A stretch of 64,000 nucleotides of DNA from CAYYYP01 sp964475985 (GTDB taxonomy: Bacteria; Bdellovibrionota; UBA1018; CAYHWW01): the NCBI GenBank assembly GCA_964475985.1, contig CAYYYP010000013.1, positions 1-64,000 of the forward strand. The letters are read 5' to 3'. The notes below the pieces were generated by a model. That model was given only the letters and a program-made list of their open reading frames with translations. It did no database searches and had not been told where the DNA came from. Positions 34,101-40,711 of the stretch are shown here, piece by piece. Position numbers and translations under genes: made by a program. Position 1 is the first letter of the stretch. The number at the start of each line of letters is the position of its first letter.

Positions 34101-34890
34101 TGGCAAACACGCTTCGGCACTTATGAATCAGACCAGGCACGATGATGTGCGGCCATCGACTCCCGTAGCTGCCCAGGTAAAAAGAAACTACGCGGATAGG
34201 CCAAAAGCTTTAGTGCTCATGGGCGATGGAATCAATTGTCATGAAGAATCGGCTAAGGCCTGTGAGAGCGCTTATTTTCAGACTGAAATGATGCATGTCA
34301 ACGATCTGCTCAAAAATCCTAACCGCTTAAATAAAACCGATCTCTTTGTATTACCGGGCGGGTTTTCCTTTGGGGATGAGTTAGGCAGTGGGCGGGTACT
34401 GGCCATGAAATTACTTAGTGGCTTAGGGGATCACTGGACAAATTATCTCGCGGGCAAGGGCCTGGTGCTGGGAATTTGTAATGGATTTCAGGCCCTTTGC
34501 GCCATGGGGGTGTTCGGTTCTGAGGTAGGTCTCTTACACAACCGCCAGGGCCATTTCATAAACCGATGGGTGCGGCTTAAGACCGAGGCGGAAAGCGTAT
34601 TCACGCAGGGTATAAATGATCTTTATTTACCAGTGCGCCACGGGGAGGGCAGGTTGTTTTTTTCGAATCTTGCTCAGGCCCAACCAGCCCTTAAGTATTG
34701 TGAGGACGTAAACGGTTCCCAGGATCAAATCGCTGGATTGTCTGCCTTTAATGGCAGAGTTTTGGGCCTTATGCCGCATCCAGAAGCATTTTGGTTAACG
34801 GACCTTTTTCCGGGGGACGCCGAAGACGCAAACAAATATCCGTTGGGCACGGTTTTGTTTCAGAACGCCGCAAAATATTTCAATCAATAG
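31105..34890 (+). CDS. purL: Phosphoribosylformylglycinamidine synthase, PurS-PurL-PurQ fused form
   Basis: 1261-residue enzyme converting FGAR, ATP and glutamine to FGAM. The N-terminal about 190 residues take the place of PurS. The synthetase core has IAQTWSEHCKHKIFSA, ETHNSPSALDPYGGALTGIV (about 328) and FISGKDSMKND. The C-terminal about 260 residues are the PurQ glutaminase: MGDGINCHEESAK, the nucleophile in GICNGFQAL (about Cys1122) and the His/Glu pair in MPHPEAFW. The ATG at 31105 has a strong GAGGAGA site and is preferred to ATG 31144. The sequence resembles the clade-II single-chain enzyme rather than E. coli PurL; that subgroup call is tentative. Confidence 0.93.
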   Translation: MFIFAKRRLREDTMAEEKNLGSFHALNFPFASAKWWDCLVLEVPVKFVEAAKLALTEKILGDAFHEVEISEINQLASATAGSHEIILDKTFLPGVTDNTAQVALESLGSTLKIGDLTAVEELGFQVCSGLRVVLSLKEKIPDKLLQVSKASLENFSQKVFHNRLVERARIIWPGQGAEEKWWLGAVMEKTLPNPSARPSHELERIELQSLSAAEMESLSQAQLWALSRDEMLAITKHFSKLGRNPTRAELEVIAQTWSEHCKHKIFSASIEVRNDRAELDIPARVESVFKTYIKGATSEIDAPFLESVFEDNAGVISINKNWFAAIKVETHNSPSALDPYGGALTGIVGVNRDILGVGLGAKPIANLDVFCVGPQDLDENTQIPSLLHHPRRILEGIRLGVEHGGNKSGIPTVTGALVFHPSYLGKPLVFCGTVGLMPAKKELVEKKILPGDRILMVGGRIGKDGIHGATFSSLELNEQSPLSAVQLGDPLTQRRVWDFLLEAQALKLYRAITDNGAGGLSSSVGELARFSNGARMDVSFAKVKYPGLLGHELLVSESQERMTVVVDPKNLLDFLDLAVRRGVEVSDLGEFTDSGRFEVLHSAAHGTEKIVDLDLDFLHEGVPTLQLKAHIPAVKPHSATPLPWAKGGVTHSSAREKLTQIADEILKRLGDANSRERRSIVEQYDHEVQARTVRKPYGTRERGAPGDGACLLIDESTFEGIALGLGLKPELALHDPYLAAQYALDECVRNCIVAGGDPSHMALVDNFCWPDPMPAKHNPDAEEKLGALVSTCHALYSGAKALGMPFISGKDSMKNDFRFQENGREFKISVAPTVLLTAMAKVQDVRKVPRGQVSSHKPLKLVALRLGEFDFKLAKKFYGTLHEVLPFVETCHDVSDGGFALSLAEVFLGANVKAKLSLTKLSSLFDDVPCAFILGISEAHFVHCQKAFQSLQEKVGKVEFEVLGESQPLGLNREGRCLSLIWEETSFDLEISRLERAYFGKHASALMNQTRHDDVRPSTPVAAQVKRNYADRPKALVLMGDGINCHEESAKACESAYFQTEMMHVNDLLKNPNRLNKTDLFVLPGGFSFGDELGSGRVLAMKLLSGLGDHWTNYLAGKGLVLGICNGFQALCAMGVFGSEVGLLHNRQGHFINRWVRLKTEAESVFTQGINDLYLPVRHGEGRLFFSNLAQAQPALKYCEDVNGSQDQIAGLSAFNGRVLGLMPHPEAFWLTDLFPGDAEDANKYPLGTVLFQNAAKYFNQ

Positions 34891-34902
34891 GAGAGTTGAA
34901 TT

Positions 34903-36135
34903 TTGAATTCATTTAGTCTTGGTAATGATCCTTTTCAAAACAGTTTTGACCTTAAAATCGGCCGAACGCTCTTAAGTGTTTCGGATAAAACTGGGCTCGC
35001 TCAACTTGCTAAGGAACTTGCCAGGTTTGGCAGTGAGCTCATCGCCACGGGGGGGACGGCAAAGCTGCTCGAGGAAGAAAAAATTGGATTCAGGGCTATT
35101 GAAGATTTTACCGGAAATCCTGAGGCCTTTGATGGACGCATGAAGACCTTAAGTTTTAGGCTTGAGGGAGCAATTTTATTTGATCGCGAAAATGCTGACC
35201 ACGTGGAGCAAGCGGAGATGTTAGGCGTTCCGCCCATTGATTGTGTAGTGTGCAACCTCTACCCCTTTGAGGCTACGCTTGAAAAACTTTTACGGGAAAA
35301 GTCTGACCTCGGAGAAGCTGCGCTAAAAACGTTGATTGAAAAAATTGATGTCGGTGGTCCCACCATGATTCGGGCGGCCGCAAAAAACTATAGAAATGTT
35401 TTAGTGATCGTTGACCCTAAGGATTATGAAACCGTAATCCAAGACCTGCATTTGCGTGAAGGTGCCGTAAGCCTGGCATTGCGTGAGGAGCTCATGCTCA
35501 AGGCATTTGAACGGATGGCGGCCTATGAGCATGCCATTTCCCAGAGCTTAGGATCAATGATCCGGGCTCGGCGCAATGATTTTCCGAAGTCCTTGGTTGA
35601 AGAGGAATCCCGCATTTTTTCCCACGGCTTTTTACCCCACGGAAAAATCCTGCCCTTACGGTATGGCGAAAACCCCCATCAGAAGGCCGTTTTTGTGGAA
35701 AGCCTAATGCCTGAAAATCTAGATTGGTTTGGGCTTTCTGACCGTGGCATTCCACTGTCTTACAATAATGTATTGGATGGGCAGTCGGCCTTTGAAACCG
35801 CTCGGGATGCTTACCGGGTTGCTCAAGAAATGGAATTTGGTCGTAACGGGGACGCTCAAGCTCAATCCCCGCATGTGGTGTGTATTGTAAAACACAATAA
35901 TCCTTGTGGACTTGCGGTAGCGGAAAGTACTTTAGCTGCCCTTGAGGCAGCGTGGAGTGGCGATCCCGTCAGTAGCTTTGGGGGAGTGCTTGCTCTGTCT
36001 CACGAAGTGGATCTTAAATTTGTAAACGCTCTAGATGGTCGATTCGTAGAAATGATTCTGGCGCCCGATTTCACTCCTGACGCACTTGAAAAATTAAGCA
36101 CTTCAAAAAAGAAGGTAAGGCTTGTACGGACTAAA
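34903..36135 (+). CDS. purH: Bifunctional AICAR transformylase / IMP cyclohydrolase, N-terminal part (cut by assembly gap)
   Basis: 411 codons before the N run. The MGS-like IMP cyclohydrolase domain covers about residues 15-165 (LLSVSDKTGLAQLAKELARF, LIATGGTAKLL, DGRMKTL, DVGGPTMIRAAAKNY). The AICAR transformylase domain begins at about 210, with LRYGENPHQKA, YNNVLDGQSAFE and CIVKHNNPCGLAV carrying the Lys-His catalytic pair. The TTG start at 34903 has AGGAGAG about 9 nt upstream. It follows purL by 12 nt. The domain is continued by the fragment at 36191-36697, so this is one gene interrupted by missing sequence, not a pseudogene. Confidence 0.93.
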
Positions 36136-36145
36136 NNNNNNNNNN
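36136..36145. other. Assembly gap (10 N) inside purH
   Basis: Ten undetermined bases, the usual placeholder for a scaffold join of unknown true length. The following 45 bases (36146-36190) are AT-rich, contain a stop in the frame of the purH C-terminal part and match no PurH segment in any frame, so they are probably unreliable contig-end sequence. Confidence 0.95.
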
Positions 36146-36190
36146 GGTATGCTTTTTATGTACTAATGTTGGGTTTCTGTAAGTTTTGTT

Positions 36191-36697
36191 AAGGCTACGC
36201 CCCTTTTGCAAATTACGCGCGTGGAGGGGGGGTATCTTCTGCAGGAAAAAGATTATCTCATTGACTCAGAGTTTCAGGCCGTTACAAAAAAGCCTTGGTT
36301 TTCTGAGTTTGGACTTACGCGATTTGGCATTGTTGCCGGTAAAGCGGTGAAGTCAAATTCCATCGTGTTGGTGCGGGAAAAAGCTGGAGTTTGGCAAATG
36401 ATTGGAATGGGTTCAGGTCAACCCAACCGGATTGATGCACTTCAGCGTTTAGCATTACCTAAGGCGCTAGAAGTTTTAAAGGCGCTTGGTGAAAAACCAA
36501 GCGATGTGATTTCAGGCGCCATTTTGGTGAGTGACGCGTTTTTCCCCTTTGCCGACATCATTAGCGCTGCCAAGGAAGCAGGCATTAAATTTATCGTGCA
36601 GCCAGGCGGCAGCATCCGCGACGCAGAAGTGATTGCCGCCTGCGATGCCGCAGGAATGGCCATGATTTTTACGGGAAAAAGGCACTTTAGGCATTAA
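36191..36697 (+). CDS. purH: Bifunctional AICAR transformylase / IMP cyclohydrolase, C-terminal part
   Basis: 168 codons continuing the AICAR transformylase domain after the gap. The sequence GGYLLQEKDYLIDSEFQAVT corresponds to the GGLLVQDRD region of PurH. It is followed by KAVKSNSIVLVREKAGVWQM, GQPNRIDALQRLA, VSDAFFPFADIISAAKEAGI and the C-terminal IFTGKRHFRH, all family landmarks. The true joining frame to the N-terminal part is unknown because the gap length is arbitrary. purM follows 18 nt later. Confidence 0.92.
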   Translation, partial: KATPLLQITRVEGGYLLQEKDYLIDSEFQAVTKKPWFSEFGLTRFGIVAGKAVKSNSIVLVREKAGVWQMIGMGSGQPNRIDALQRLALPKALEVLKALGEKPSDVISGAILVSDAFFPFADIISAAKEAGIKFIVQPGGSIRDAEVIAACDAAGMAMIFTGKRHFRH

Positions 36698-36715
36698 GAA
36701 GGAAAAGTGATTCCC

Positions 36716-37804
36716 ATGGCGTCCAAAAAGAAATCAAACAAAATACTGATGGAAAAAACCCACGCCTATTCTAAAGCTGGGGTGAATATTTTTGAAGGAG
36801 ACCGTTTTGTCTCGCTCATTGCACCATTTGTAAAAAACACACAGAAAAGTTTACGGGGGAAGTCGGTTGGAGTGCGTAAGGTGCCAAGCGGTTATGCCGG
36901 TCTTTACCAAATCTCAAGGGATCAATATCTGGCAGCAACTACCGACGGGGTGGGCACGAAACTAAAACTAGCCTTTGATTTGAATCTTCACGATACCGTA
37001 GGAATTGATCTGGTTGCCATGTCGGTCAACGATTTAATTTGTGTGGGGGCTAAACCCATTTTGTTTCTGGATTATTTCGCCACCGGGAAACTTAAGGCAA
37101 CTCAAGCAGCCGCCGTAGTAAAGGGCATTGCGTTAGGGTGCCTTGAAGCGGGCGCAGCCCTTGTGGGTGGGGAGACGGCCGAGATGCCAGGGTTCTACGC
37201 GCCAGGTGAGTATGATCTCGCAGGATTTGCGGTGGGGCTCGTGGATAAAAAAAACCTGCTCAACGGCGAGGGGGTTAAAACTGGCGATGTGCTCATCGGC
37301 ATTCCTAGCTCAGGCTTTCATTCCAACGGGTATAGTTTGCTCAGAAAAATTTTCCGAACAGCGTCTCGGTCCCAGAAGAAAAAACTTTTAGCGCCAACCC
37401 GGATCTACGTTTCGCTAGTGCAAGATGTGCTTAAGCGTTTCGGGAAAAATAAAGTCAAGGCCATGGCCCACGTTACGGGCTCAGGCTTTCTGAATATTCC
37501 TAGGATCAACGAAGGTTTTGATTACGAAATCGAATTTGATGAAACAGGGCTTCCCCCGCTTTTTAAGGAGGCCATGCGACGCGGAAAACTTAGTTTTGAA
37601 GAGATGTTTACGACGTTTAATATGGGAATTGGCTTGGTGCTTTGCGTAGACGTCAGCGCTTCGGCGCAAGTTTTGCGATACCTAAAGCTTAAGCGGGAAA
37701 AACCGGTTTGGTTGGGCAAAGTGGGGAAACCCAAATCCAAGGGCCGAAACTTAAAAATCAATATCGGCCTTAAGAAGGGGCAGTCCTTAAGTTTTAATTA
37801 TTAA
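36716..37804 (+). CDS. purM: Phosphoribosylformylglycinamidine cyclo-ligase (AIR synthetase)
   Basis: 362-residue cytosolic enzyme that closes FGAM to AIR with ATP. Landmarks: TTDGVGTKLKLAFDLN, GIDLVAMSVNDLICVGAKPI, VGGETAEMPGFY and IGIPSSGFHSNGYSLLRKIF, all standard for PurM. The C-terminal half is somewhat divergent, ending in a lysine-rich tail. ATG 36716 lies 12 nt from a GAAGGA site; a GTG at 36707 would be only 3 nt from it and is less likely. It is last of the purine genes in this run; 60 nt separate it from addB. Confidence 0.94.
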   Translation: MASKKKSNKILMEKTHAYSKAGVNIFEGDRFVSLIAPFVKNTQKSLRGKSVGVRKVPSGYAGLYQISRDQYLAATTDGVGTKLKLAFDLNLHDTVGIDLVAMSVNDLICVGAKPILFLDYFATGKLKATQAAAVVKGIALGCLEAGAALVGGETAEMPGFYAPGEYDLAGFAVGLVDKKNLLNGEGVKTGDVLIGIPSSGFHSNGYSLLRKIFRTASRSQKKKLLAPTRIYVSLVQDVLKRFGKNKVKAMAHVTGSGFLNIPRINEGFDYEIEFDETGLPPLFKEAMRRGKLSFEEMFTTFNMGIGLVLCVDVSASAQVLRYLKLKREKPVWLGKVGKPKSKGRNLKINIGLKKGQSLSFNY

Positions 37805-37864
37805 CTTAGGCCATAGTACTTACATGGATACGATGGATTCGAATTAGGATAAAATCTCTCAATC

Positions 37865-40711
37865 GTGAGCCTGGCATTTCAAACATTTTCCGAAGCCCTT
37901 GAAAAAGTTGCAAAACAAACCTTGCTGTCACCCGAGGATACGCAAGGAAGGGCTGATCCGCGTCTAGCGATTCTTGTGGGTTCCCGTTCCAGTCGCGAAG
38001 CGGTAAAAGATGAAATTTTGCGTTTACGCGAAGATCTGGGTTTAGGGCCAATGGTGGGGGATCTGGTCCCTGCCCTTGAGGAAATGGCAAAACGAATCCT
38101 GTTCTCAAATTTTTTAGCCCAAAGCCCTGCGGTGCTTTCCACTTCCGATCGATGGGACCTTTTAGATAGACTCGCATCGGTGTTTCCTTTCCTAAAGGAA
38201 CGGGGCGTTCAAAAACAAGTGGGCGCTTTTTTACAAAACCTTGATGAGTTTTCGCCAACGGAAATGGACCGAGATGCCATTCTTGATGTGCTTTATGAGA
38301 AGGAACCTCAGCTTTCGGAAGTGGGGCAGGCCGTATTCAAAATGATGGGGCCTGAAGTAGGGGATTATTCAGGAGCGTCCCTTCTGCGCCAAGCGATTGA
38401 TGTTTTAGAAGGCGGGTCGGTCGAAAAAATAGAAGTGGTAAGCGAGCTAGGTTTTGACGCGCTCATCATTTGGGCGTGGTCTAAAAAAACGCCACTAGAA
38501 CAAAAATTTTTAGATGCCCTGGCGCCATACATTGAAATGCAGGATTTTTCGGCCGAAAAGATTCCCCTGGGAGCTTCTTTGCCAGAGGTTGAGATCGCTT
38601 CCTACCATACACCCTGGGATGGTTTTGCAAATCTTCGGCAGCACCTCATGGAACTTCACCGGCAAGGAATCGAATGGAAAAAAATCTCCCTTAGGGTTTC
38701 TAGCGCTGACCCAATAGCTAAGCGCGTCGTGAGGGATTTGCTTTTGCAATGGAACGTTCCGCTGCATGATCCTCAGCTCTCAAGAGGTTGGACCGATATC
38801 CCGGAGATCCTCTGGTGGAAATCCCAGCTCGCGTTGTGGCGCTCCAAGTTTGATGTGAAAAATGTATTTGCCATCTTTGGCCCGTTGCTCAAAGACTCCG
38901 ATTTAAATGCCTTAAATGATCTTCGTTTACAGTCGGGCATCAATTCAGGGGCCTCCGCTTGGAAAAAAATTTTGGGTTTGCCGCCTGAACATTTGGGTGA
39001 AGTCAACGCGACTTCCTTGGCCACCCTGAAGTGGTCTCTGCATTTTTATGAAACTTTTGGGAAGGCAAAACATTTTCCAAGTCAATTCCGCGACCAATGG
39101 GCTGAGGGGCTTAGGGACGCTCTTAGTTTTTTGGGTGAAACCGAAAACCGGAATATCTTTTTGCTCATGGATGAATTTATGGACCACCTGGTGGCCAAAC
39201 GACCCTTCTTGGTGGGTAGAAAACTTTCTTTAGCGAGATTTTTAGTTTTTTTTGATGAGTACCTAGAGGGCAGCGCCAGAACTTTTTCCTTAAGGAGTGA
39301 TGAGGGAGTGTGGCTCATTTCTCAAGATTTTCTTTTGCCATTTGAGCCAGCCCATGAGTTTGCTTTGGGCCTTAATTGTTGGGAGCTGGAATCTAGGCGC
39401 GCGCCCGCAACCTCAGAGTTCCAGGGGGACTGGGTAGAGAACAATGAGAAAATGCAACACATCTGGGCGAGGCTTCATTTTGAAGATTCTTCAGAGTTGC
39501 GGCGCAAAGAACACCACTACGGCTTACGAAGAGTTTTATTTGGCAGCGTAAAAAAGAGATTAGAAACGGAAAACGCAAGGAAACTTCATATTCACAACTG
39601 GGTGCATAGTTTGAGCGGCGTTACGGTGGCGCCGCTCTCGGCTGAGCTTGAGTTTTTGCAAGATGTTCTCCCAGTCCCAGAATCCATTGCGCCTAAAAAT
39701 GTGTCGGCTGACCCCAGTGTAGGGTGGACGGTTCACCCTCGTGCTCACGTGGATGAAGTTCTTCAAACAAGCTTGAATCAATTTATGGCGTCGGAAATTT
39801 TTCAAAAAAGGAGCCTTAGGATTTCTGCCTTTGAAGATTATTTGAAATGTCCCTTCATATTTTTTGTGAGGCACGTGAAAAATGCCGAGCCCTTAAGTGA
39901 GCTTGAGGTCCAGGCAAAACCCCAGGATAAGGGAAAGCTTTTGCATTTGATATTTGAAACGGTTCTCAAGGCGAACTGTTCAAGCCTTGCGGAAGTGGAA
40001 TCGGTCTTTGAAAAAGTAGTGCAGGAAGAGAAAAAAAACTCTGCCCTTTTTCGGGGAATTTACCGGGATTCTGCCATTTATCACCGCATTCTAGCGGAAC
40101 TGTTGGAGGTAACTAGACGCTGGTGGGATTTCGAATTAGAGCTTAGGAAAAAATTCCCGAATCTAAAACCCCATCTTTTTGAGCAGCCCGTGGCCCTTCG
40201 GCTAAACAACGGGTTTAAGCTCAGGGGCCGCATTGATCGCATCGATATATTGGAAACCAAGGATTCGGGTTTCGCTAAAAAAGGGTATTTTATCTGGGAT
40301 TACAAAACGGGAACCGCTTCCCTCTTTAACGGAAGAGAACTCATCTCAGGGTTAGGTGTGCAGTTACTGGGCTACGCCCTTGGATTAGGACAATCCGAGA
40401 AGAGTTTTCAGGAAATGGATTTCGTGGGCGCGTCATACCTGGATATTGGAAAAAAAGTAGAAGCCAAAAAAGGAATCTACCTTAAAAAGTATCAAGGCCA
40501 GGCCTTTCAAATCCACGCACGAAACTCTGGCCTTATTGCGGAAGACGGTTTTGAGAATGAAAAAGCGAACCTGCTTGAGTTCTGGACTAACGCCAGTGAA
40601 AATATTTTAGCCGGAAACTTTGCTCCGAAGCCCTACCACGAAAAGCTCTGTACCTTTTGCCGTTACCGAACTTTCTGTAATTATAAAAATGCTGAGGCGG
40701 CTGAAGGATGA
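37865..40711 (+). CDS. addB: AddB-like PD-(D/E)XK nuclease with iron-sulfur cysteines
   Basis: 948-residue protein corresponding to the AddB half of AddAB double-strand-break processing enzymes. The N-terminal two thirds are an inactive-helicase-like region with weak motifs (ILVGSRSSREAVKDEILRL). The C-terminal nuclease domain begins at about 655 (RISAFEDYLKCPFIFFVRH) and has GRIDRIDI and WDYKTG (about 812). One Cys at about 661 and three in CTFCRYRTFC near the C-terminus reproduce the four-cysteine 4Fe-4S staple of AddB/Cas4-type nucleases. The GTG start lacks a strong ribosome site. It overlaps addA by 4 nt (ATGA). Confidence 0.82.
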   Translation: MSLAFQTFSEALEKVAKQTLLSPEDTQGRADPRLAILVGSRSSREAVKDEILRLREDLGLGPMVGDLVPALEEMAKRILFSNFLAQSPAVLSTSDRWDLLDRLASVFPFLKERGVQKQVGAFLQNLDEFSPTEMDRDAILDVLYEKEPQLSEVGQAVFKMMGPEVGDYSGASLLRQAIDVLEGGSVEKIEVVSELGFDALIIWAWSKKTPLEQKFLDALAPYIEMQDFSAEKIPLGASLPEVEIASYHTPWDGFANLRQHLMELHRQGIEWKKISLRVSSADPIAKRVVRDLLLQWNVPLHDPQLSRGWTDIPEILWWKSQLALWRSKFDVKNVFAIFGPLLKDSDLNALNDLRLQSGINSGASAWKKILGLPPEHLGEVNATSLATLKWSLHFYETFGKAKHFPSQFRDQWAEGLRDALSFLGETENRNIFLLMDEFMDHLVAKRPFLVGRKLSLARFLVFFDEYLEGSARTFSLRSDEGVWLISQDFLLPFEPAHEFALGLNCWELESRRAPATSEFQGDWVENNEKMQHIWARLHFEDSSELRRKEHHYGLRRVLFGSVKKRLETENARKLHIHNWVHSLSGVTVAPLSAELEFLQDVLPVPESIAPKNVSADPSVGWTVHPRAHVDEVLQTSLNQFMASEIFQKRSLRISAFEDYLKCPFIFFVRHVKNAEPLSELEVQAKPQDKGKLLHLIFETVLKANCSSLAEVESVFEKVVQEEKKNSALFRGIYRDSAIYHRILAELLEVTRRWWDFELELRKKFPNLKPHLFEQPVALRLNNGFKLRGRIDRIDILETKDSGFAKKGYFIWDYKTGTASLFNGRELISGLGVQLLGYALGLGQSEKSFQEMDFVGASYLDIGKKVEAKKGIYLKKYQGQAFQIHARNSGLIAEDGFENEKANLLEFWTNASENILAGNFAPKPYHEKLCTFCRYRTFCNYKNAEAAEG

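Noticed and set aside
34903..36697. purH as a frameshifted pseudogene
   Set aside because: The break coincides exactly with the run of N and both halves are otherwise intact, so missing sequence explains it.
37806..37864. tRNA fragment suggested by a GGATTCGAATTAGG stretch
   Set aside because: No complementary acceptor, D or anticodon stems can be formed around it.
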